The notes under the pieces were generated by a model. The model saw only the letters and a list, made by a program, of their open reading frames with translations. It had not been told where the DNA came from and did no database searches. A stretch of DNA of 7,961 nucleotides from an uncultured beta proteobacterium (GTDB lineage: Bacteria > Pseudomonadota > Gammaproteobacteria > Burkholderiales > Burkholderiaceae), in the NCBI GenBank assembly GCA_903909925.1, contig CAIVXR010000110.1:1-7961 (forward strand), read 5' to 3'. Positions 1 to 5,901 of this stretch are shown here, piece after piece; the stretch's first letter is position 1; each line of letters starts with the position of its first letter. A program made the position numbers and the translations under genes.

Positions 1-159
1 ACCATCTACTGCGTTTTGGTCATACAAAATATGGTTCGCAACGACTAGCTCTTCAACCGCAGCCTTGACAGCAGGGTTTTGCTCCATTTGTTCCTGAACG
101 CTGGCAGCATGAGCTTGCATAGCTACCATCAAAATGACGGGGATGAAAAATTTTCTCAT
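1..159 (-). CDS. Class II aldolase/adducin-family protein with signal peptide, N-terminal part only
   Basis: This leftward reading frame starts at ATG (159-157) and is still open at the window edge, giving 53 residues. It begins with a convincing Sec signal peptide: Arg-Lys, then a hydrophobic run (FFIPVILMVAM), then QAHA followed by AS as the likely cleavage site near residue 18. The next stretch (ELVVANHILYDQNAVDG, residues 37-53) resembles the start of the class II aldolase/adducin fold, a Zn-dependent family of aldolases, epimerases and decarboxylases acting on hydroxy-acids or sugars. The zinc-binding histidines lie beyond the edge and cannot be checked. The start codon overlaps the stop of the upstream binding-protein gene (TAATG), so the two are probably co-transcribed and translationally coupled. 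Export of a class II aldolase is unusual. The family call rests on a short segment recognised from memory. Confidence 0.7.
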   Translation of the reverse strand, partial: MRKFFIPVILMVAMQAHAASVQEQMEQNPAVKAAVEELVVANHILYDQNAVDG

Positions 160-1139
160 TATTCGACCTTTCCGATCTTTCTAACAACATCACCCATTTG
201 TGCAGATTCCTTATCCCAATAAACTTTAAATTCAGGGGCATCCATGTATTGAATGGGGCTACCAGCGCTATTAATAACAGAGCGTACGCGCTCATCATTG
301 GACGCTTGTTTGGCAGCTTCGCGCAATTTATTTGTAATGTAATCAGGTGTCGCACTAGGCACAAATAAACCAGCCCATTGAGAAAACTCGATCTTGACGC
401 CCATCTCTTTAAAGCTTGGTACCTCAGGCATGCTCGCCAACCTACCATCACCCCAGTGCGCTAAAGCACGCACTTTACCTGCTTTGATCTGTTGCACAAT
501 CGAAGAAGGACCGGTGGCAATGGCATCAACCTGCCCACCCAATAATCCCACGATGGCTGGGCCAGCGCCTGTATAGGGAATATGCACCATATAAAACTTT
601 TCTGAGGCCTTGAGCATCTCCATTGGAACGTGCATCGTTCCATAGTTACCAGAGGAGCCAAAATTATATTTACCTGGGTTAGCACGCATCGCTGCCACAA
701 AAGATTTGTAATCTTTCCATGGGCTATCAGCCCTCACCACTAAAACTGTTGGATCGGCTGTAAATCGAGCAATCGGCTTTAACTGGTTGAGCTGAAATGA
801 TTGTTCACGCCCAACTACTTTATCTGCCTCAGGAATGATAGAAATAGAAGATAAGGCCATGAGAATGGTGTAGCCATCCGGCTTTGACTTGGCTACTGCT
901 GCCATCCCAATGCCGCCGCCAGCGCCTGGTTTATTTTCAACAATGACCGATTGACCCAAGTTTCGAGACAAAGCTTCAGCTACTGGTCTACCAACAGTAT
1001 CGGCCACCCCGCCGGGAGGAAAAGGTACCACCATCGTAATGGGGCGGGTGGGCCAAGCCTCTTGTCCAAAGACAGAGGCAACTAAAAAACAGCCTCCCAT
1101 AAAGGCTAGCACTCGGCTAATGGTCATTTTTTGTCTCAT
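159..1139 (-). CDS. TTT-family (TctC/Bug) periplasmic substrate-binding protein
   Basis: The 326-residue product has the usual length and layout of Bug-type receptors of tripartite tricarboxylate transporters, which capture carboxylates in the periplasm. The signal peptide ends near residue 25 (SVFG before QEAWP). It is followed by the family's N-terminal hallmark: PTRPITMVVPFPPGG, then VIVENKPGAGGGIG, then SKPDGYTIL. A second lobe includes HIPYTGAGPAI and GLLGGQVDAI. No TctA or TctB membrane gene is visible, so it is an orphan receptor here, as is common in Burkholderiales. It leads directly into the aldolase-family gene through a TAATG overlap, suggesting that ligand capture and that enzyme belong to one pathway. 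The first ATG lacks a clear ribosome site. The ATG four codons later (position 1127) has GAG seven bases upstream and still leaves a full signal peptide, so either may be the true start. The ligand cannot be told from sequence. Confidence 0.93.
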   Translation of the reverse strand: MRQKMTISRVLAFMGGCFLVASVFGQEAWPTRPITMVVPFPPGGVADTVGRPVAEALSRNLGQSVIVENKPGAGGGIGMAAVAKSKPDGYTILMALSSISIIPEADKVVGREQSFQLNQLKPIARFTADPTVLVVRADSPWKDYKSFVAAMRANPGKYNFGSSGNYGTMHVPMEMLKASEKFYMVHIPYTGAGPAIVGLLGGQVDAIATGPSSIVQQIKAGKVRALAHWGDGRLASMPEVPSFKEMGVKIEFSQWAGLFVPSATPDYITNKLREAAKQASNDERVRSVINSAGSPIQYMDAPEFKVYWDKESAQMGDVVRKIGKVE

Positions 1140-1140
1140 A

Positions 1141-1157
1141 TTGGTTATTTGGTTATT
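1141..1157. repeat. Short 8-bp tandem repeat in divergent spacer
   Basis: The unit TTGGTTAT occurs twice head to tail (1141-1148 and 1149-1156) and is followed by another TATT. It lies just upstream of the binding-protein start, in the 81-bp spacer shared with the rightward FAH-family gene. It could be part of a regulator site or chance AT-rich sequence. I see no convincing -35/-10 pair for either gene in the spacer. Confidence 0.35.
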
Positions 1158-1220
1158 ATTTACCCTCTTTATCCTACTACAAGAGTTGGCATAGATATAG
1201 CCCCACTGGAGATAACCACC

Positions 1221-2108
1221 ATGAAATACGCAGCATTTTCTTTAGCAAAAGACCCAGGCAAGACACGCGTTGGCACTATTTCTGCTGACGGTAAGACAGT
1301 CCAAGAGTTAGATCTTGGAGTCGATGTAAGCGAAGATGGCATCGTTGCCATTTTGCGCGCTGATTTAGCTGGCAAAAAACCTTCATCAATTGCTACTCAT
1401 GCATTTGGTGATATTCGATTATTAGCACCAGTACCAAGACCGCGCCGCAATATCTTTTGCGTAGGCAAAAATTACCATGAGCATGCAAAAGAATTTTCTA
1501 ACAGCGGCTTTGATGGCAGTGCTAAACCAGGTGAAGATATCCCAAGTCATGCCATCTTCTTTACCAAGCCACCAGAATCTGTCACTGGCCCAAATACAAA
1601 TGTGATTATTCCAACTGCTATTTCTACTTGCATTGACTATGAAGCAGAATTAACAATTGTGATCGGTAAAGGTGGTAAAGGCATAAGCGAAGCGGATGCC
1701 ATGAAACATGTCTGGGGCTACACGGCTATTAATGACGTTACTGCTCGCGACTGGCAACAAAGACATAAGCAGTGGTTCTTAGGTAAAAGCTTTGATACCT
1801 TTTGCCCTATGGGTCCATGGGTTGTTACTGCAGATGAAGTCGATGCAAATGATATCTCAGTGAAGTGCTGGGTTAATGGCGAACTTCGTCAAAACTCCAA
1901 CACTAAAGATTTAATCTTTGATATTCCGAACATGATTGCCACTGTGTCTGCTGGGATCACGCTATATCCAGGTGACTTGATTGCTACAGGCACCCCCGTT
2001 GGAGTAGGCATTGGCTTTAAACCTCCTAAGTATTTAGTAAACGGTGATGTTGTAGTTGTTGAAATGGGTGGTATTGGTAAACTTGAAAATACTTTCGTAG
2101 CCAAGTAA
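1221..2108 (+). CDS. Fumarylacetoacetate hydrolase (FAH) family protein, cytoplasmic
   Basis: The 295-residue enzyme has the FAH-family fold, whose members hydrolyse C-C bonds of acylpyruvates or act as decarboxylase, isomerase or hydratase on 2-oxo acids, using Mg2+ or Mn2+. Visible motifs are the catalytic-type NYHEHAKE (His88), the metal ligands in DYEAEL (Glu141, Glu143) and in NDVTARD (Asp172), the substrate-loop region WFLGKSFDTFCPMGPW, and the C-terminal GDLIATGTPVGVG. There is no signal peptide. I chose ATG 1221 because GGAG lies nine bases upstream (1208-1211); the frame is open further left from a TTG at 1131, but that extension would overlap the divergent gene and is not protein-like. 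The neighbouring exported paralogue and carboxylate-binding protein suggest oxo-acid or aromatic breakdown. The exact substrate is unknown. A strong bidirectional terminator follows. Confidence 0.93.
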   Translation: MKYAAFSLAKDPGKTRVGTISADGKTVQELDLGVDVSEDGIVAILRADLAGKKPSSIATHAFGDIRLLAPVPRPRRNIFCVGKNYHEHAKEFSNSGFDGSAKPGEDIPSHAIFFTKPPESVTGPNTNVIIPTAISTCIDYEAELTIVIGKGGKGISEADAMKHVWGYTAINDVTARDWQQRHKQWFLGKSFDTFCPMGPWVVTADEVDANDISVKCWVNGELRQNSNTKDLIFDIPNMIATVSAGITLYPGDLIATGTPVGVGIGFKPPKYLVNGDVVVVEMGGIGKLENTFVAK

Positions 2109-2127
2109 GTTAGAGATAAGCCCCCGT

Positions 2128-2161
2128 AATATAAAAGCCACCCTAGGGTGGCTTTTATATT
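2128..2161. terminator. Bidirectional rho-independent terminator (34-bp perfect palindrome)
   Basis: The sequence is a perfect palindrome with its centre between 2144 and 2145. A GC-rich core (GCCACCC paired with GGGTGGC) is flanked by AAAA on the left and TTTT on the right, so the transcript from either strand forms a stem ending in a U-rich tail. It sits 19 bases after the stop of the rightward FAH-family gene and 17 bases from the stop of the leftward one, exactly where one shared terminator for two convergent genes is expected. Confidence 0.92.
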
Positions 2162-2178
2162 GATTGAAGCAAAATGAT

Positions 2179-3222
2179 TTAACCCAAAGTAAATTTCAAT
2201 TCACCGAGTTTCTCAACCGAGCTCACAATCTTATCGCCCTTCTTTAACCAAACCTGCTTATCCTTTGGCATGCCAGCAATCACGCCTTCAGGCGTTCCAG
2301 TAAAGACAATATCTCCCGGTTCTAACGCCCAATAAGTACTAATGTATGAAAGCATGTTCTGGGTATTATGAATAAAGTCAGCCGTATTAGAGTTCTGACG
2401 AAGTTCACCATTGACCCAAGTTCTTACTTGAAGATTGTTTGGGTTCCCAACTAAATCTGCCGTCACAAAGTAAGGTCCAATTGGGGCATATTGATCCAAG
2501 GTCTTGCCAATCATCCACTGGCCACCAGGCAACCCTAGTTGTAAATCACGTGATGAAAAGTCATTCGCGGTGCAATAGCCAGCAACATAAGCCAAAGTAT
2601 CTCCAGCTGGTACATTGCGCATCTTCTTACCGATCACAATCAAGAGCTCAGTCTCATAATCCAATTTATAGGAAACATCTGCTGGCGGAATTTGGAGCAA
2701 GCAATTATGCGCTGCCAAGGTATTATTGAACTTATTAAATAGTGGCGGTACACGTGGATGAGGCTGCCCCACTTCATCCGCATGAGCTCGGTAGTTCAAG
2801 CCAACACAAACAATCTTGCTAGGGTTCTTAAATAGGCGGCCAAAAGTAATATCTGATTCTTTTAAGTAAGGCACACCAGATTTATCAGCGCTAGCAACAA
2901 CTTTATTAAAGCCAGCAGCATTACCCTCTTGTAGAAGTTGATCTAGCGTTGTAGGGGCGGCGATCTTCATCTTCGCAGCCACAGTACGCACATCAATCAC
3001 ACCCTTAGGAGTAACGACGCCCAATGTCTCGGTTCCATCGGAATTCATGATAGAGAGAATTTTGCTGTTCTTAACCATTTCTCGTGGACCTGTGTATGGC
3101 TCGCCACCCCATACTGAAGTTTGATGCGCCGAAGCCTCTTGCATTACGCCCATAGCAGAAGCAGCTACTAGGCCAGCGCCTGCAGCTGAAGCAGTTTTCA
3201 TAAATTGACGACGAGAACTCAT
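2179..3222 (-). CDS. FAH-family hydrolase with Tat export signal
   Basis: The 347-residue product combines a twin-arginine leader with an FAH-family catalytic domain. The leader has SRRQFMK at residues 3-9, a mild hydrophobic stretch rich in Ala and Gly, and a probable cleavage after ASA near residue 32. The catalytic part has NYRAHADE (His147), DYETEL (Glu190 and Glu192 as metal ligands), NDFSSRD (Asp221) and the GDIVFTGTPEGV loop, so the enzyme looks intact. Its partner across the terminator shares short identical blocks such as WVNGELRQNSNT but is not exported. The Tat route would fit an enzyme that folds around its metal before export, implying that a ring-cleavage or oxo-acid product is processed in the periplasm. 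The start is supported by AGGGAG five to six bases before ATG. It lies 97 bases downstream of feoB on the same strand but is unrelated in function, so it probably has its own promoter. Confidence 0.93.
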   Translation of the reverse strand: MSSRRQFMKTASAAGAGLVAASAMGVMQEASAHQTSVWGGEPYTGPREMVKNSKILSIMNSDGTETLGVVTPKGVIDVRTVAAKMKIAAPTTLDQLLQEGNAAGFNKVVASADKSGVPYLKESDITFGRLFKNPSKIVCVGLNYRAHADEVGQPHPRVPPLFNKFNNTLAAHNCLLQIPPADVSYKLDYETELLIVIGKKMRNVPAGDTLAYVAGYCTANDFSSRDLQLGLPGGQWMIGKTLDQYAPIGPYFVTADLVGNPNNLQVRTWVNGELRQNSNTADFIHNTQNMLSYISTYWALEPGDIVFTGTPEGVIAGMPKDKQVWLKKGDKIVSSVEKLGELKFTLG

Positions 3223-3314
3223 CTAAATCTCCCTGTGTTGTTATTCATTTTTTGAGCTACAAAGAGAATTTTACTGCAGCAATAAATGCCGTGGTGCAGC
3301 AAATAATAAGGCTG

Positions 3315-3328
3315 CTGGGCTAGCCCAG
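3315..3328 (-). terminator. Possible hairpin at the end of feoB
   Basis: A perfect 14-bp palindrome (CTGGGCTAGCCCAG) spans the TAG stop codon of feoB. On the leftward transcript it is followed, after a few bases, by TTATTATTT rather than a clean U-run. It may slow or end feoAB transcription before the Tat-FAH gene, but it lies partly inside the coding region and the U-tract is poor. Confidence 0.35.
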
Positions 3329-5233
3329 TCCAAAGAAGATGGCGATGCGGTAGGTAATGAATGAGGCAATGTACGCTAAGCCGAATAAGTAGCCAAGCAT
3401 AATTGCTGGGATCTTCCAGCCTCCGGTTTCACGCTTAACTGCAGCAATGGTAGATAAGCACTGCGGTGCAAATACAAACCAAGCTAGAAGTGAAAGTGCT
3501 GTAGCCAATGACCAACCAGAGGAAATTAATGGGATCAATGCTTCTGCTGCATCAGCACTTGCACTCGATAAGGCATAGACGGTCGCCAAGGAACTGACTA
3601 CGACTTCACGTGCTGCCATGCCAGGCACCAGGGCAATGCTGATTTGCCAGTTAAATCCAATGGGCGAAAAGAGATGGGCCAAAGCCTGACCTAACATGCC
3701 CGCAAAGCTATATTGAATAGCTGAACCTGTTGCTCCATCTGGAGGCAGTGGAAAGCTCGACAGCGCCCATAAGGCAATTGTCATGATGAGGATGATGCCA
3801 CCAACGCGACGTAGAAATATTTCTGCGCGCTGCCATAAGCTAATTGCTAAATTACCAAGGCGCGGCAAATGATAGCTAGGCAACTCCATCATGAGGGCAT
3901 TCATCCGAAATTGATCGCTGGTGAAATACTTCAAAATCCAAGCAACCCCCATCGCACCCAAAATACCTGCAAGATAAAGCAAGAATAAAACGAGGCCTTG
4001 TAAATCAATATTTGCCCAAAGCTTTTTTTCGGGGATAAAAGCTGAGATCAATAATGCATATACCGGTAGACGTGCTGAGCAGGTCATCATTGGAGCAATC
4101 AAAATCGTTACTAGGCGATCTCGTGAATTTGAAATACTTCTAGTGGCCATGATTCCTGGAATAGCGCAGGCAAAACTCGACAGAAGCGGAATAAATGATC
4201 TACCAGAAAGGCCGACTGACCCCATCACGCGATCAAGTAAATAGGCTGCTCTGGGGAGGTAGCCAGATTCCTCTAGTAACAGGATGAAGAAAAACAGAAT
4301 CAGAATTTGCGGCAGGAAGATCACAACCCCACCTAGCCCCGCCAAAATACCGTTAATCAATAAACTACGTATCCAGTTATTTGGCAGTATCTCAGTGATC
4401 TGCGCTCCCAGAAACTCAATGGCAGTCTTGATCAAATCCATTGGCGATACCGCCCAACTAAATACCGCCTGAAAGATCAAAAATAAGAGCGTAATCAAAA
4501 TCAAAGGACCAAACACCGGATGGAGTAAGACAGCATCAAAACGATCACTTAAATGATCTGGAATGATTTGATCTAACTTCAAATTTTGTAAAATTTTCTG
4601 GACCAAAATATTGTCAGACTCTGCATGAGCAATATGAGAAGCTACATTTTCTAGTGTTGCATCACTCGTACCAGTTTGTAATACGCTTAAATTACGCCAG
4701 TCTAGGCCTGATAAGAAAGACTTGAGGTTATCAGCGCCATTTGCTTGAATGCCAATACTAGTTAATACCGGTAGCCCTAGTTCATTGGAAAGTGCCGCTG
4801 TATCAATTTGCAAGCCTTGACGCTGGGCAATGTCGAGCATGTTGAGCACAACCAGACACGGCAGACCCAGACGTTTAGCTGCTAAGACCAAGCGTAGATT
4901 CCGACGTAAATTGCTTGCACTTAGAATACAAATCACTAAATCAGGACGCTTCTCACCTTGGGCCCTACCCAATAGCACATTACAAGTCACCCGCTCATCA
5001 AGTGATCTTGGATAAAGACTATATGCCCCTGGCAAATCCAAAATACGAATATTCTTGCCTGACTCGAGCGTCAACCGCCCCTCTTTGCGCTCTACTGTGA
5101 CACCAGAATAGTTTGCAACTTTCTGCCGACTACCCGTGAGTAAATTAAATAAGGCCGTTTTTCCACAGTTAGGATTACCTAGTAATGCAACGACAGGTTC
5201 GCTAGAGAAAAAATGAACTTGGGATTCAGGCAT
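3320..5233 (-). CDS. feoB: Ferrous iron transport protein B (FeoB)
   Basis: FeoB is the inner-membrane Fe2+ transporter with a cytosolic GTPase domain. Numbered from ATG 5233 (637 residues), the G motifs are G1 GNPNCGKT at 19-26, G2 Thr46 in GVTVE, G3 DLPG at 66-69, G4 NMLD at 131-134 and a G5-like TSIG near 158. A helical linker is followed by a polytopic membrane part. That part contains the first Gate region (SSFACAIPGIMATR, with Cys356) and the second (FVFAPQCLSTIAAV, with Cys592), both carrying the conserved cysteine. It is shorter than the 773-residue E. coli protein, mainly in the soluble and terminal parts, and appears complete. The frame can be extended to a TTG at 5251, which would lengthen the overlap with feoA. 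ATG 5233 is preferred: it has GAG at a suitable distance and overlaps the feoA stop by 8 bases, consistent with coupling. Confidence 0.95.
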   Translation of the reverse strand: MPESQVHFFSSEPVVALLGNPNCGKTALFNLLTGSRQKVANYSGVTVERKEGRLTLESGKNIRILDLPGAYSLYPRSLDERVTCNVLLGRAQGEKRPDLVICILSASNLRRNLRLVLAAKRLGLPCLVVLNMLDIAQRQGLQIDTAALSNELGLPVLTSIGIQANGADNLKSFLSGLDWRNLSVLQTGTSDATLENVASHIAHAESDNILVQKILQNLKLDQIIPDHLSDRFDAVLLHPVFGPLILITLLFLIFQAVFSWAVSPMDLIKTAIEFLGAQITEILPNNWIRSLLINGILAGLGGVVIFLPQILILFFFILLLEESGYLPRAAYLLDRVMGSVGLSGRSFIPLLSSFACAIPGIMATRSISNSRDRLVTILIAPMMTCSARLPVYALLISAFIPEKKLWANIDLQGLVLFLLYLAGILGAMGVAWILKYFTSDQFRMNALMMELPSYHLPRLGNLAISLWQRAEIFLRRVGGIILIMTIALWALSSFPLPPDGATGSAIQYSFAGMLGQALAHLFSPIGFNWQISIALVPGMAAREVVVSSLATVYALSSASADAAEALIPLISSGWSLATALSLLAWFVFAPQCLSTIAAVKRETGGWKIPAIMLGYLFGLAYIASFITYRIAIFFGLG

Positions 5234-5468
5234 GTACCAACTCAACTTCAATCATGCAGGCCTCTGACTGGCGCAAAGCAAATGTAGACGCGCCAATACG
5301 AACCATATAAGGGCCTTTACCAAGCAATCCTTTTCTCAAAAGAGTTACTTGCTCGCCAGGCAAAAAGCCAATATCTTCCAACTGCCCTTTGATTTGCGGA
5401 GCACCTTGAGGAGCATTTACTTCACTTACACGGTAAGCAACATCTAGATCGACCTGGCCCAAATTCAT
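5226..5468 (-). CDS. feoA: Ferrous iron transport protein A (FeoA)
   Basis: FeoA is an 80-residue cytosolic protein with an SH3-like beta-barrel that assists FeoB. The product shows the family pattern: a short N-terminal leader region, KGQLEDIGFLPGEQVTLL (the conserved 'L..iGf.pG..v' core, about residues 27-44), then GPYMVRIGASTFALRQSEACMIEV near the C-terminus. It overlaps the start of feoB, forming a two-gene feoAB operon; no feoC is visible between feoB and the next gene. No clear Shine-Dalgarno sequence precedes ATG 5468. The upstream spacer carries a TATAAT element on this strand inside a Fur-like inverted repeat, suggesting repression under iron sufficiency. Confidence 0.93.
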   Translation of the reverse strand: MNLGQVDLDVAYRVSEVNAPQGAPQIKGQLEDIGFLPGEQVTLLRKGLLGKGPYMVRIGASTFALRQSEACMIEVELVHA

Positions 5469-5492
5469 GAGGGATTGCCACTTTTATCAATT

Positions 5493-5511
5493 AATAGGAA
5501 CGATTCTCATT
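5493..5511. promoter_or_regulatory. Candidate Fur box 1 (feoA side)
   Basis: The leftward strand reads AATGAGAATCGTTCCTATT, a 19-bp imperfect inverted repeat resembling the Fur consensus type AATGAGAATCATTCTCATT; six of nine positions of its two halves match. It lies 25-43 bases upstream of the feoA start and overlaps the leftward TATAAT at 5509-5514. The assignment rests on consensus similarity and on the feoAB context. Confidence 0.7.
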
Positions 5512-5514
5512 ATA
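5509..5514 (-). promoter_or_regulatory. Candidate -10 element for feoAB
   Basis: The leftward strand reads a perfect TATAAT. Transcription would start near 5502, leaving a leader of about 34 bases before feoA. No good -35 element is present at the normal distance, so the promoter may be weak or activator-assisted, or the hexamer may reflect AT-rich chance. Confidence 0.5.
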
Positions 5515-5519
5515 TACCT

Positions 5520-5525
5520 TATAAT
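5520..5525 (+). promoter_or_regulatory. Candidate -10 element for the cupredoxin/barrel operon
   Basis: The rightward strand reads a perfect TATAAT, which would place the transcript start near 5532 and give a leader of about 28 bases. It overlaps the left arm of Fur-like box 2. No TTGACA-like -35 lies 16-18 bases upstream. Confidence 0.5.
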
Positions 5526-5542
5526 TGCGAATAGTTCTCATT
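5524..5542. promoter_or_regulatory. Candidate Fur box 2 (cupredoxin side)
   Basis: The leftward strand reads AATGAGAACTATTCGCAAT, an imperfect 19-bp inverted repeat of the same type as box 1 (six of nine half-site matches). Its centre is 31 bp from that of box 1, close to three helical turns. It overlaps the rightward TATAAT and its expected start site, so Fur binding here would block the cupredoxin/barrel operon. Confidence 0.65.
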
Positions 5543-5559
5543 TATAAATAGGTACTAAT

Positions 5560-5901
5560 ATGAATAAAGTCCTTTTAAAACAATTAGTTATAAGACTTTT
5601 TGGATTGCTATTTTTAGTAAATTCTGCATATGCAGATAGCAATGTCATCAATATTCAAATCCAAAAAGGTCGTTTTTCCCCTTCCGAAATTAATATTGCT
5701 GCCGATACCAAGGTGCAACTGATCATTGAAAACCTAGATGACACCCCGGAAGAATTTGAGAGCTATGACTTAAATCGAGAAGTCTTTATTAACCCAAATA
5801 GCAAGGCCTCTTTTTACATTGGCCCATTAAGTCCGGGTGTATATAAATTTGAAGGTGAATTTAGTCCACAGACTGCTCAGGGTGTTGTGAGAGTGAAATG
5901 A
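5560..5901 (+). CDS. Periplasmic cupredoxin-domain protein of iron-uptake type
   Basis: The 113-residue product has a signal peptide (cleavage after AYA, near residue 25) and a single small cupredoxin-like beta-sandwich (KGRFSPSEINIAADTKVQLIIEN, then GPLSPGVYKFEGEFSPQTAQGVV). The block TPEEFESYDLNRE at residues 62-74 is typical of the cupredoxin proteins found beside FTR1/EfeU-like iron permeases and in the Bordetella Ftr system, where they are thought to help oxidise or hand over iron. The mature protein has no His, Cys or Met, so classical copper ligands are absent; the position where relatives I remember carry His (GEFHP) is Ser102. Acidic residues 64, 65, 67, 98 and 100 remain as possible metal ligands. 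The start has TAGGT seven bases upstream. The stop overlaps the next start (ATGA). Divergent feoAB and the Fur-like boxes point to iron. A direct role is inferred. Confidence 0.82.
   Translation: MNKVLLKQLVIRLFGLLFLVNSAYADSNVINIQIQKGRFSPSEINIAADTKVQLIIENLDDTPEEFESYDLNREVFINPNSKASFYIGPLSPGVYKFEGEFSPQTAQGVVRVK

Noticed and set aside
53..451. Leftward 132-residue frame and other frames inside the binding-protein gene
   Set aside because: They overlap well-supported genes in another frame, have Cys/Ser/Arg-rich low-complexity composition and no recognisable domain.
1131..1220. N-terminal extension of the rightward FAH-family gene from TTG 1131
   Set aside because: It would overlap the divergent binding-protein gene, reads as non-family sequence, and ATG 1221 has a proper GGAG ribosome site.
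2439..2729. Rightward 96-residue frame antisense to the Tat-FAH gene
   Set aside because: It lies wholly within a gene with intact catalytic motifs and has no domain or ribosome site.
3260..3319. Repeated GCAGCAA(A)TAA stretches between feoB and the Tat-FAH gene as an operator or repeat element
   Set aside because: Only two imperfect short copies in AT-rich sequence; too weak to call.
5234..5251. FeoB start at TTG 5251
   Set aside because: It adds six non-conserved residues and enlarges the overlap with feoA; ATG 5233 with a GAG upstream and an 8-base overlap is more likely.
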